Assembly: GCA_030765065.1 (NCBI GenBank)
Contig: CM060979.1
Span: forward strand, 19,683,001-19,747,000
Origin: Deroplatys truncata
Taxonomy: Eukaryota; Arthropoda; Insecta; Mantodea; Mantidae
DNA length: 64,000 nucleotides
Reading direction: 5' to 3'
The position numbers and the translations under genes were made by a program. Each line of letters starts with the position of its first letter. The stretch's first letter is position 1. Below, in pieces: positions 1 to 11,600 of this stretch. The notes beneath the pieces were generated by a model. It saw only the letters and a program-made list of their open reading frames with translations, was not told the origin of the DNA and ran no database searches.

Positions 1-880
1 ATAAACTTTATTTAGGTAAGGTTTCATCAACTGCATTAAAAATTCACATGTTAAATCTGGTATTACATTAATATTACATTTTTCCTGTATTAAATGTTTA
101 AACCAATGTTAAAGCTAGAAAATGGCTGCTGATACTAAACTGCACATGGTGAAAAACAACAGTTACAAGTTCTAACTGGCCTTCATAACAAATAAACAGC
201 TGTAACCTAATTTAAAAGCATTTAAAAAATATATTTTAAAAAGGTCTAAACTTCAAGAGTGATGTTCAGGGAGGTTATGAATGAAGCATGCGATTAGAAA
301 ACTGTGCATATATCTTGGCAAAGCTTCACAATAGTGGTTAGATGCCACTCCTGACTTTAAATGTATTTTGCCAACTATTAAAAACACTAAAACTGGGTAA
401 GGGCAGAAGAAAGTGACCTGTGAGAGTTGCAAGTACCACATCTGTTTTATTTCTGTGGTATGGAGTTACTAGCTGTAAGATTTGATCCACTACAGTGAAA
501 TTTGAGGTAGATGTGAATAAAAACTAGTATTTGCTTGTACTAGGAAGCTTTTAAGCATTAGTTTGATTCTGTGTGAATAAAATATAAGTAGTAATAGGTT
601 TCTGGAAGCTAGTGTTTACTAGACATACAGACGGTTTCACTAACGATATTCAAAATATGCTAACATTACGTTAAAATGAATATATTCATCTTCTGGACTT
701 TGATACCGTGGTCTATTGGTTTCCATTTTAGAGCTTGGTGTTTCATTCTGAACTGTGGTGGACATCTTCAGAGAAACTGAATGCTCTTCCAGACATTCTT
801 CCTCCCCCTTAACAACTGTAAAGTTTCTAGATGTATAAGTCTATATAACGAAGAAGTGTTTGTTCTTCAACTGTTGTAGT
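1..880. other. Intronic DNA, no gene recognised
   Basis: AT-rich sequence with only short chance open frames. It probably belongs to the FAN1 intron that follows the 5537-5659 exon, or to sequence downstream of it. I see no transposon protein, RNA gene or clear repeat ends here. Confidence 0.4.
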
Positions 881-1868
881 TTATTGTTGTTAAAGTTTTA
901 CTGTTGTTAGGCACACGCTTGTGAAGCCAACTTGAAGAAGTTATTTTTTTGGAGTTTATTTATTTAATCAGCTCCATGTATGGACGTCAATTTTGAAGTG
1001 GATTGTTTATTACATAATATGCTGCTACGTATGAGAAGCTGATTTGAAGATGTATTTTTGTTGTTACGCTCCAAATTTTAAAATATTATATTAACTTTGT
1101 TTTTAAACTGCTTCTATAAATAGTATTTATCTTTATGTTTGCCTCGGCTGCATCAGTATTGTTTTAGAGTCACGTATCTCTTAGACAGGGCATGGTACGA
1201 CAAGAATGTAGGCTTACACAGATTTTAAGTTTAAATTCACTTCTTTTTATTAATCCCTGGCACAAATTAAATAGCACTACACTGATATTAAGAGATGTGA
1301 GATTCTTTAATTTAAAACTTGCACTTTGTTATCATGTATACTTAATTTTCGTTACACACGAATACGTAATATTTCTTTAGAGAACACATCTTCCATCCGG
1401 TCACTATCAAGGTCTGCCAGCAACTGAACATATTTCAACTGTCCAAACCCGTAAACTTCTGTATTTCAGGTCTCTGATTGGCTAATCCTAGTCAAATAGA
1501 ATACCTGCATTTTACTAAAGCTTTTTCTGGCTGTTGATTGGCTAATTTTAAACTGTCACAAAATTTACATTATCGTTGCTCTAATCATGACCAGTAACAT
1601 TCAAACTCTCAAACTCATTATTGCCTCAAGGTTATCTCATTGTTAGCAACTTTAAACTTATTATTCTCACAGCTCTTGTATTATTAAATTACATAATGCA
1701 TTCACATAATATTATTAAACATGTTTACAATAATATAAGCATATGCAATGACTGTTACATACATTTTTATAAATTATTATATACATATTGCTTCAAGGCA
1801 AAGGTTATTGAATTTACATATTATATATTTTTAAATGAAATTATTCAAGTGTTAAAAAATACTGCCAG
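880..1868 (+). repeat. Repeat Y copy 1 (LTR-like repeat)
   Basis: This segment shares long near-identical stretches with 16003-17075 and 18655-19577, and in inverted form with 49265-50190 and 50230-51230. Shared marks are AAGAATGTAGGCTTACACAG, CAAATTAAATAGCACTACAC and an end reading GTGTTAAAAAATACTGCC. On the reverse strand complete copies begin TGAGGCAGTATT, contain CCAATCA boxes, and run into repeated segments like CTTCAA.TTGGC.CCCA. That layout suggests an LTR followed by primer-binding-site-like units. No gag or pol was found beside it. Confidence 0.5.
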
Positions 1869-2658
1869 ATCTTAGCAGCATTCAGTCACATGAATGTAAC
1901 ACATCAGATTTTTTGTTTGTAATCACATCTGCTATCTTATTTTCACGATTTTTATACTCTGCAATTAAATTTGATTGTAACTTTCTGTCTTGCAAATAAA
2001 CAATTAGTCTTATATCCATTCTTGACAACTTTATTTAACTGCAAATGTATTGTTTTCTATGGCAGACACGCACTGCATATGATATTATTTCTAGTTCTGT
2101 TTGGGTGTTCAGAAGGGAACCGTTGGTGTCAAGCAGGTTCAATCATTCTGCAATAACATATAATTGTAAGAAGGATAAATTTACAGATCTGTTAACTAAT
2201 AAAAGAACAGCAATTTATAAAATAAATTTCTTGCAACCCAGTTTTAATACACTTCATCTTCACCACTCTCTTCCAACACAGATGAGGCAACTGCTAGAAT
2301 TGGGAGCACGAACGAAGGCGGCTGAGTTTAGGTTGTGCAGTAGTATTGATGAGTCATGTGTTCTGCCAGCATCAGCCAGTCACTGCTCCTTCCCGAGTGC
2401 AAGTGTGGCACATTAGCACTGTTTCTTGGCATTGAGCCCATTGAGAGTAGAGTCAAGGTACAGAGCGAGTGAGAATGAAAGAATGAGACAGTGTATTATC
2501 TCTGTATCTGCTTATGTGTAGTAGCTTTCACCCCATCCACCTTCATTTGAGTTCCTGACTCTTAACACTGAAAAAGGTCAGCTTGTAATACAAGGGCAGT
2601 AATATTAGCAAATTCAGTAAAGGATATGGAGAATATAATGTACCATCAGTACAGTTTC
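1869..2658. other. Intronic DNA with a repeat X end, no gene
   Basis: Positions about 1882-1915 carry the reversed first bases of repeat X (CATGAATGTAACACATCAG). The rest is not recognised. A 123-codon open frame at 2045-2416 has no family features and is treated as chance. Confidence 0.35.
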
Positions 2659-2941
2659 AAAAAATCTGATGTCATTTTCACATCACTTTCTCTACACACT
2701 ATCATTTACTTTTGTACAGCTTCTACACTATTCTTACAAAAGCAATTTTTTTATTTACTTACTATTAATAGAGATAAATCTTTGCAGAAATAGTTTTACT
2801 GCACACTTCATTTGAGATACAAGGGGGAGAGAGGAAACCGAATTGACTTTCAGATGTTTAAAAGCGTGATGCTGTAAACTGACCTTGAAATTTCAAACTC
2901 TTTCCAGGACATCATGAGAAAAAACTGGATAGTGACAGAAC

Positions 2942-3776
2942 TTAAAAAAAAATCTGATGTGTTACACTCACATGACTTTCTCTACTCTTGTACAAACTAT
3001 TTTTACAAACGCTTATTCTCCATATGCTTCATGTTAATCGAGATGTTAATCTTATTGCTAATTTTCTTGCAGGTGCAAGGGGAATATGGTAGTATTTAAG
3101 CGATAGTCAAATAAGAGCTGGTTGCTATGTGGTGCATTCCATTCTCTTTGTATGTCCAGGACATAAAAAAATTAATAACGAATTTGGAAAAAAGTATAAG
3201 TATTGGAAAATTTAAGGGAATAACAATCAATATCTCGAAAATGGTTCATTCCACGAAAAAAATGTATGACATAAATTGTGTATTTTAATGCGATCTACAT
3301 TTTTTGTGTAGTAAAATTTTGTCTATCTCTTATGGTTTACCAGTTATGCAAAAGTCGTTCACAATGAAGAATAGTTTTGGAGACATTCCCAGAAAATTTG
3401 AGATATACATTTCATTTGTCATGAAAATATCTTAAACATGATATTTTAATCAAAATCGTTAAAGCCATTTTTGAGAAAATTAAAATTTTCGAAAAATGTT
3501 CCATGTAAAGAGTAATCTGGGGTGGGGGATTTTCTTGAAAACCTTCGTGTTGCATCTCTGGAAGCTACTGAACCTAAATACCAACTTTGGTGTTTATCCG
3601 ACTGATCGTTTCTGAGTTATGCTGTTCATAGACACAAAGGACATGTTTCCAAAAATGCTTTTTTTGGATTCAGGGGGTCTCAAAACATATTTCCGGTGAA
3701 ATCTCAGTATCAAATTTTTGGGTGGAATATAATACTTCCCCCTACTTACTGTACGTAGTAGAGAAAGGAAAAAAGA
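2942..3776 (+). repeat. Repeat X, younger copy nested in an older copy
   Basis: This copy is close in sequence to those at 52819-53713 and 57611-60118, and complete from AAAAAATCTGATGTGTTACA to GTAGAGAAAGG. It lies between the two halves of an older repeat X, with A-rich sequence at both junctions. No protein-coding frame was recognised. Confidence 0.7.
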
Positions 3777-4181
3777 TAAAGTACTGAACTTCAAATCAAT
3801 AATAATGGAGATCTCGGAAATGGCTGAGGCTACAAAATAAGTTGTTTGAAATACATTCTTGTTTTAAAGAGTTCTACATTTTCTGTGTAGTAAGATTTTG
3901 CCTTCTCTTACCGTTTATCAATTATACAAAATTATATGAAAATCTCTCAGAATGAAGAAAATCTCATAGCCTGCTCCCAGAAAATTCAAAATATACATTT
4001 TATTAGTGATATAAATATCTTAAATGTATGATATTTTAATCAAACTTGTTAGAGCCATTTCTTAGAAACTAAAAAATATCCAAAATTTCTCCATGTAAAG
4101 GGTAGTTCGGGGTGGGAGAATTTTCTTGAAAATCTTTGTGACGGTCTTTGAAAGATACTGAACTTAAATATCAAGTTTGTT

Positions 4182-4364
4182 GATTAATTTTGAAGATTTA
4201 GAAGCTGGTAACAGTGATGTGTCATAATTTAAAATAGAGAGTTGAGGGTTGTTACACTCAGTTGAGAGAAAATGCTGACGATGGGAACAAGCCGTCTCCC
4301 GAAACGCATTCAAGTAAGAATATCATAGTGATGTAGTGTAACAACCCTCAACTCTCTATTTTAA
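4182..4364 (+). mobile_element. Mini-Penelope-like palindromic element (family C), 183 bp
   Basis: A 183-bp insertion in repeat X is flanked by the 12-bp duplication ATCAAGTTTGTT (4170-4181 and 4365-4376). The left part, AAGCTGGTAACAGTGATGTG, resembles the 3' tails of the Penelope-like elements in this window (AAGCTAG.AACAGTGAT). The remainder is a palindrome: AATAGAGAGTTGAGGGTTGT at about 4233-4252 pairs with its complement at about 4338-4357. Between the arms lies a hammerhead-like core. The element resembles two inverted Penelope termini joined after loss of the coding region. Confidence 0.65.
4270..4316 (+). ncRNA. Hammerhead-ribozyme-like motif in the mini-element
   Basis: The conserved core CTGACGA (4275-4281) is followed by a GGGA...TCCC hairpin and then GAAAC (4301-4305). 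This order (CUGANGA, stem II, GAAA) is that of a minimal hammerhead. Stem I and stem III pairing is weak here, so activity is doubtful. Hammerhead motifs are known from Penelope-like elements. Confidence 0.45.
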
Positions 4365-4580
4365 ATCAAGTTTGTTATTTATCAAACTTTTCATTTTGAG
4401 AGTTATGCTGTTACCTCTCTCCCTCCTAAACACACACATGGAGCTTTCTATAAATATGCTGTTCTTGCATTCAGGGGGCCTCAAAACACGTATTTGTGAT
4501 GAAATCTTAACACTGAATTTTTTGGTTGGAATACCATATTTGCTCTATTTACTGCAAGTATGTAGCAGAGAAAGTAAAAA

Positions 4581-5204
4581 TGGAAGGAATACAGAAAAGG
4601 AACCTATTTTGAAAACTCTATCTCAGTTTAATCATAAAAGAGGGCTGAATATAGCTTCATTAACACATTAAAATCTAAATCTGAATAACGTGGAGCAACA
4701 TAGAGCTAGACACCCCTTTTTCTCACACTGATCTGCAGATGCATTTTAATCAGCACCCTGCTAATTTAAAGGAAAGTAAAATTTCTCTCTATTCCAACCA
4801 CTGGCTACCAGTAATAAGCTCCTCAAATTACTATGCTTATTTAATGCTCAGTTTCAACTTACTACAGTACAAAATGGCTATCTATTTGTATGTATGCTTT
4901 CTTATTAACATATCTCTAGCACCCATGGTACTTTGGATGTTACTAGAAGTATGTGTCAGGCCAAACATCTGAGCCCCTCCTTGGAGTTCTTTGGATTGGG
5001 TTGGACTCGGCAGGGCAGTGGTTCCTGAAATCCACGGGAGATTGGGTACATCTTGGTGATGCCCACGCGGGGTTGTGAGACACCTCAATGTCCTCTGGTA
5101 CCAGGATGTAAGCCCAGGAGACAGTGAGCTAGAATGCTTGTCGACCCTGCCGAGGTTATTTGGTAGTCTTCCCCTTATAGTTGACACATGCGGGGGCATA
5201 TAAA
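4581..5204. other. Intronic DNA with a GC-richer patch, no gene
   Basis: About 4960-5200 is clearly richer in G and C than its surroundings and carries no recognised family. It directly precedes a tRNA-derived SINE and may be part of a longer repeat. Open frames on either strand look like chance. Confidence 0.3.
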
Positions 5205-5360
5205 TACCATGCTAGCCTCTAGTTCCCGAGGTCGCGGGTTCAAGCCCGGCGGAGGATGATGGATGTTTTTTGGGTGTAAAAATCTTTAGCATGACTTCCT
5301 TCAGCCGTTGGATGCCTCTCCTGGGATTTTGAAGGTGATAGTCCTTTCTTTTCTGTATAT
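5205..5360 (+). mobile_element. tRNA-derived SINE, truncated
   Basis: The block CTAGTTCCCGAGGTCGCGGG followed by TTCAAGCCC is the B-box half of a tRNA-like head. After it comes GATGTTTTTTGGGTGTAAAA and CTTTAGCATGACTTCCTTC. The same order occurs in reverse at 56447-56700, which keeps the A box as well. The 5' half of the head is missing or degraded here. Confidence 0.6.
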
Positions 5361-5536
5361 GCTTTCTTATTTTACACTAATTCTTTCTTTGTGTATACAC
5401 AGGCAATTACCGAAGACAGCATAAAATATAGTGATTGTCACTACTTATTAAAAACACACCAATTTAATTTTAACTTAATACTTTAATTATTATGGTTGAT
5501 AAACTATAATAATTTATTGTTATATAAAATGAATAC

Positions 5537-5659
5537 CTCATTTCTTGCTGGTGCCCAGAGTATTAAATCTGGAAAACCTTTACGGACATCTCTATAATGC
5601 TTTACAAATCTTTCCAATATTCTGCTGAGAACTTTGACTCCTATACATTTTATGACATT
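5537..5659 (-). CDS. FAN1: FAN1 internal exon (VRR-NUC, catalytic Asp)
   Basis: This exon is 123 bp, exactly 41 codons in phase 0/0. The acceptor is GTTTGTTGCAG and the donor is GAG|GTATTC. The translation includes IGVKVLSRILERFVKHY and ends RKGFPDLILWAPARNE. G-x-PDL-x-x-W is the VRR-NUC motif that carries the first catalytic Asp of the PD-(D/E)xK nuclease. The partner motif (E-V-K-G-P in the family) should be in the next exon. I saw no match to it between 1 and 5530, so it is probably outside the window. Confidence 0.93.
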
Positions 5660-8600
5660 CTGCAACAAACACAACAAACAATGCATTTAAGTTAATGTAA
5701 TTAACATAGCACATGACTTTTAGGATGAATAATACTGTGTTCCAGGCAATTGCATAAAAATAATACATTTCACATAAATTATGCTTTGAAAGTTTAATTG
5801 CAAAAACGGAACAGATGGATTCAAAACAAAGAAGAAGAAAGTTTAATAATTTTAGTAAGAATCAAGAAAGTAAGCTTTAAATGCAAACAACCTAAAAATA
5901 AAAGTAGTATGAATGCATACCTACTCTTTAGATCTTTACTTAGTACGTTTCTTAAACGAATACATGCACTTTCTCTTAAGTGCACTAACCAGGTTTAAAA
6001 TATACTGGGCTGATTCACTTAATTATTAAGAAATCAGAACAAGCAATCATATTTTATGCTGCTAAATTACTGTAACAGGCATACTTCTCCTTACGAGAAC
6101 TGTAATCCTAAAGTGCTATACAAAACATCTTGTAAACAAGAACATACAAATTAAATTGTTTAGTTAAAGTGCAAACAAAAAAACATATACAGGGAAAAGC
6201 AAAAGAAATAATCTGATGTTACAATCACATTACTTTCTGTACCCACTCACATTAATTTTCATAGTTCTTAAAGAAATGATTCGTAAAAAGCTGGCTTTTT
6301 TGTTTACTTCTGATGAATGTTGACCGAAACTGTTTTAATATTCATTTTGTTGCTTCTATTTAAAAGTTTCTTCTTAATTTTTACTTTCTCTACTACATAC
6401 TAGTAGGTAGAGAAGGTATGTATTCCATAAAAAAAAATTTGATACCGAGATTACATTGGAAATACATGTTTTGAAATTTCCTGAATAAATAAAAAAAGAA
6501 TTTTCAGAAAAAGGTATGTGCGCATGTGTATGAACAGCATAACTCAAAAACGAAAAGTGGATAAATACTAAACTTGATATTCAAGTTCAGTGTTTTCCAA
6601 AGATGCAACATGAAGACTTTTAAGAAAATCATTCTACCCCAAACTATTCTTTATGTGGAACATTTTTTGAAATTTTTGATTTTCTCAAAAATGGCATTAT
6701 CGATTTTGATTAAAATACCATATATTGAAGATATCTGACAAATAAAATGTATATCTTTCATTTTCTCAGAACAGACTGTGAAGCCCTCTTGCTTTGAAAG
6801 GAATTTTGTATTATCTTGTATAAGTGGTCAACGTTAAGCAATACACAAAAACATACTACACAAGAAATGTACACCTCTTTAAAACATACAATTTATTCCA
6901 AATACATTTTTTTGTGTCATAATTTTGAAAATATCCATTATTAATGATTTGAACTGTTCCAGTACTTTTGTCATTCTTTTAAAGACCTGTTGATTTTCAC
7001 TTATCTCTCAGAATTGCATGGAAAGAGCATGGACTTTTAAGATCAGTATATAGCGTTCAGTTCTTAAACTTTTGACTAATGTTGTTCCCTTTGCATCCTA
7101 ACGAAATGTGTAATGGAGCTATTTCTGCAAAGGTTTATCTCAATTAAAATGAAGTAGAAAAAATAGACTTCTGTAAAAACATCTTGTATACCCCCAATAA
7201 ACCAAGAGGGTAGAGATAGTCATGCGAATGGAACACTTCAGATTATCTTGTGTCACATTAATTATATTCTTTTTAAGTTATTTCTAGAAATACAAAGCAT
7301 CAGCTCCAAAATGGAAATCATATCTTCAACATTCCTCTTAACCATAAAGTTGGTAACTTTTGCTTCTCCATTACTATTAATTTTGTCTCTATTATCTTCA
7401 CAGACTTGGAAAAGTGTAGGTCAACCTTTAAGGCTGGTTCACAACCAACGAGAACAGTAACCAGAACGAGAACGAGAAAGTTGAAATACATGTATTCAAA
7501 TGGGAATGTTCACAACCGACGGGAAGCTTCCCGGGTCCTGGGAACGGGAAAGAAGAGTTGCCCAACTTTTAACTTTCTCGTTCTCGTTCCGGGCACGGCA
7601 TATTAAATCCCTATTGTGCATATTAGACTCTTCACTCTAGAGGTTATTCTAAGCGGCCGTGACATGATACAGCCACTAGTGCTCTCTATAGTCGCAAGCT
7701 GGAAACATGAAACTGGAAGGAATTAGTAGTGAATGTGCTTCCTAACCTCATCCCGACACCCGCAAATCTAATCAACGTTGGTTCCTCTGGTGAAGGGATC
7801 ATTTGTAGTTTGTTTATATGCAACTCAAAACTGGCTATTACCTAAAAAACAATGCCAAAAGCTACAAAGAACAGCTAAAACTGGTGGAAATGAAAAAAGA
7901 ACAATAAACAATTTTGATGCATGCCATTAAATAAAGGAATGAAAGTTTGGCATAAGTAGAGGGATCGGAAATGTAATGAATATGCATTTAGACAATGTTT
8001 ACTCTATCGAATTTTGATGTTGGCTTGGCTAAATTGGAAGTAGGTGAAAAAATGTCATTGGTCAGTTAAAAACAAATGATATCCCAATGCACAAAATCGA
8101 CTTTCACTTTGTGATCGATATGCATTCCGTTCTGGTTACCGTTGTGAACCAGAACGGAATGGTGGTTGTGAACCAGCCTTTAGTGTAAGCAACCAGACAA
8201 TCCGCTAAACTGTTCCAATGGGCTGCAGCTGCATGATAAATTCTGGCGCACTTGACTGTCTGTATGTGCATTTGCAAATTGGTTGTTTCAAAAATATTTA
8301 ACAATAGTGACTACATGTCAGATTTGGAAACTGTTTTTATTTATTTATTCACTGCTAAGAGTTATTACAAGTGGTATAGCTCAATTCCAGTCGTGGCTCT
8401 TCTCCCGAACATACTCAATTTACTTACAAGTCACTTACAATAATAATGGCATAAATCAAACTTAGCAATCGTCATTCTACTTCTGTTTCCCAACTTTGAA
8501 TTTATCCACTATCTCGCATCCATGTTAACTCTATTTCCAATTTCTCCTTCAAAATTTCTTTTACTTCCTGAAGTGATCAAAATTCTCTCATTTCTTTTAC

Positions 8601-11600
8601 GCCTTACATACAGGGTCTTCATATAAAACCGAGCACTAGCACAGGGTTTTGTGTCTGGGTATCATGACATGCCAACTCCGTTGTACCAGCAATCTGTCTT
8701 CGATTCTTAAATCTGTATTCCTGTAAATCTGCACATAAAATATAACAAAATTAACTCTTTATTTAAAGGTGAGTCGGAATTGTTACACTAACATCACTTA
8801 AGTTTACTCACTTAACATGTTTCGGGAAACAGTTGTTCCCATCCTCAGAAGTTAATTCGACTGGCCCGTGTTGTTGGTGTTTCCGTTTTTTGGACTGGAT
8901 CCTGTGGTGGAGAAATGTACTTCCAGAGAGGGTTTGGTGGCGGCAAATCAAAATTCATTAGATGTGTGTTGTGTTTTAGAATGGTGATCTTCTCCCATGC
9001 ATCTAATTCGGCTGCAAATTTGGCTGGTTTGACTAATGTAATATTGCATTTGATGTTGTGATTAGTGGTCCAAAAATGGTGTGAAACTGCAGATTTGTCC
9101 ATTTGTTTGTATTTAATACATCTCATGTGCTCTTTAGCCTAGTTTCTAGGTTTCTTTTTGTCTTACCTATGTATACTTTATTGCAATCTGAACAATTAAT
9201 TTTATAGATTCCAGCTTTTTTGTCTTGTAGAATGGGGTTCTTTTAACTTGTTACAAAGTAATTTCTCTATACGTTGATATTGTAATGAAAAGAAGCTAGA
9301 AACAGTGATTTGTATTGAATTTATTTAAAGGTGAGTCGGAATTGTTACACTAACATCACTTAAGTTTACTCACTTAACATGTTTCGAGAAACGGTTGTTC
9401 GTTTCCCGAAACATGTTAAGTGAGTAAACTTAAGTGATGTTAGTGTAACAATTCCGACTCACCTTTAAATAATTTCTCTATGTTAAATTTGTTCTGTGGA
9501 GCTAGGCTGATGTTATGTTTCATGAAAATCTTCTTAAATTTGTGAAATGTTCCTGGGTGGTATGTGAATTTCTTGAACTTTAGCTCTTTATCTTGCTGGC
9601 TGAGATTTGTTGTGTTTCTGATGTGCATCTGTCGTTTGAATTTTGCAATTTTTTTGTCAATAGTTGCTTTGTTGTACCCATTATGTATTGCTGTGTCTAC
9701 TATATGCTGGTATTCTAACTGGTATTCTTTTTTATTTAAGGGGGTATATACCAGTCTATGTGTTAGGCTGTTTAGTACTGCATGTTTGTGTGTGGTTGGA
9801 TTGAAACTCTTATTTTTTATGTAATTAGTAGAGTGTGTTGGCTTCCTGTATATGCCAAAGGTTAGGTTCTTTTGTTCTCTGATGATTTTTAGGTCTAAAA
9901 ATGGTAGCATGCCTTCTTTTTCTATTTCTATGGTGAATTTTATTGATTGGTTCTGTAGGTTTAGTAAGGCTAAGGAGTCTTGTATGAACCTATTAGGGAC
10001 AACAGCGAAGATGTCGTCAACATATCTGTGCCAAACTTTAAACATGTATGGAAAGGAAGTTGTTATGTGTGTTTCTAAGTAGCTCATAAATAAATCTGCC
10101 AAGAAGGGTGAAAGTGGGTTGCCCATGGTTAGACCAGTTGGTTGTTGATAGAACTTCTTATTGAAACTAAAACAATTTTGTGCAATGCATAAATTGGTAA
10201 GTTGTATGAGGTCTTCTATTTCTTCTTCAAGTAGGTTAGTCTGCTGTAGCCATTTCTTTAATTGACGCAGGAGTTGATCTGTAGGGACACTTGGAAATAG
10301 TGCAGTGACATCAAAGGAAACTAATCTGTCTTCTGGTTCGAGTTCCAGGGATTTTATTTTCTGTATTAAATCTTCTGAATTCATTATGTTTTTGCTATTG
10401 AATTTTGGTAGTGAAGAGAATCTCTGTACTAACCATTTTGCCAGTTTGTAGGTAGGAGAATCAATATTGCTGACGATTGGTCTCATCTTATTACCCGGTT
10501 TGTGTATTTTAGGTAGAGCATACATTCTTGGTAAAGTGGGGTGGTCTGGTTTTAATCTAGATTTATCAGTGTCTGTTATAGTTTTGCTTTCCTGGATGGT
10601 TTGATTGAAGGTTTTTAAATGTGATTTTAATGGGTCTTCTTGAATTTGTATGTAATTTTCTTGTTGCAGCATATTTTCTACTCTGGCAATATAATCATCT
10701 TTTTGCAGTACAACTAGTTTATTTCCCTTGTCAGCTTTTGTGTATACTACTGGTTTTGATTTTAATGTTTTTATCACATGTTTGGTTGGGAAATTGTTAT
10801 GTTTATCTGCTTGTATTTCTTGGAGAACCATTTCACATTCTTTTTTTATAGTGGTTTTACTATTTTCATTTAGGTTGTAAGTAGCAATCTCAATGTCAGC
10901 GACTATTTCATCGGTTGTTTTTGTGTAGCCAACACATGTTTTTAGGCCAAGGTTTAATACCGATAATTCCGCTTTGGTGAAAGTTACATTTGAAAGATTA
11001 ATTACGTCTGTGTATGACGTCGGTTTTTCATTTTTCCATTTTTTCATTTTTTTAGCCTAGAAACTAGGCTAAAGGAGCACATGAGATGTATTAAATACAA
11101 ACAAATGGACAAATCTGCAGTTTCACACCATTTTTGGATCACTAATCACAACATCAAACCCAATATTACATTAGTCAAACCAGCCAAATTTGCAGCCGAA
11201 TTAGATGCATGGGAGAAGATCACCATTCTAAAACACAACACAAATCTAATGAATTTTGATTTGCCGCCACCAAATCCTCTCTGGAAGTACATTTCTCCAC
11301 CACAAGATGCCACCACAGGATCCAGTCCAAAAAACGGAAACACCAACAACACGGGCCAGTCGATTTAACCTCTGAGGATGGGAACAACCGTTTCCCGAAA
11401 CATGTTAAGTGAGTAAACTTAAGTGATGTTAGTGTAACAATTCCGACTCACCTTTAAATAACTTCAGATTATCTTGTGTCACATTAATTAATTTTTTTAA
11501 GTTATTTCTAGAAATACAAAGCATCAGCTCCAAAATGGAAATCATATCTTCAACATTCCTCTTAACCGTAAAGTTGGTAACTTTTGCTTCTCCATTACTA

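Larger units (their letters stand above)
2659..4580 (+). repeat. Repeat X, older copy, interrupted twice
   Basis: Repeat X is a family of about 0.9 kb without coding capacity, seen at least eight times here. It starts with A-rich sequence plus ATCTGATGTG and ends GTAGAGAAAGTAAAAA. A 12-bp inverted pair, ACTTTCTCTACT and AGTAGAGAAAGT, sits near its ends. This older, diverged copy is split by a younger repeat X at about 2942-3776 and by a 183-bp palindromic element at 4182-4364. Removing both insertions restores the order seen in other copies. The class is unknown. Confidence 0.7.
8760..11460 (-). mobile_element. Penelope-like element PLE-A copy 1
   Basis: This 2.7-kb element has both ends in ATTTAAAGGTGAGTCGGAAT, in inverted orientation. 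The minus strand carries a Penelope-type reverse transcriptase (9440-11047) followed by a broken GIY-YIG endonuclease and C-terminal tail (8845-9270). About 400 bp at the right end (11048-11460) is an inverted copy of the left end, so the element is bounded by long inverted repeats. A 200-bp mini-element is inserted between RT and endonuclease. It is flanked by a 1.5-kb direct duplication of host DNA. Confidence 0.88.

Noticed and set aside
2045-2416. 123-codon plus-strand open frame
   Set aside because: No domain, no splice or start context, and composition like the surrounding AT-rich DNA. Treated as chance.
3594-3794. Open frames within repeat X, such as the GDFLENLR type
   Set aside because: They recur only because the repeat recurs and contain different stops in each copy; no protein family matches.
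9564-10851. Plus-strand open frames inside PLE-A copy 1
   Set aside because: They are antisense to the Penelope RT and have no independent family features.
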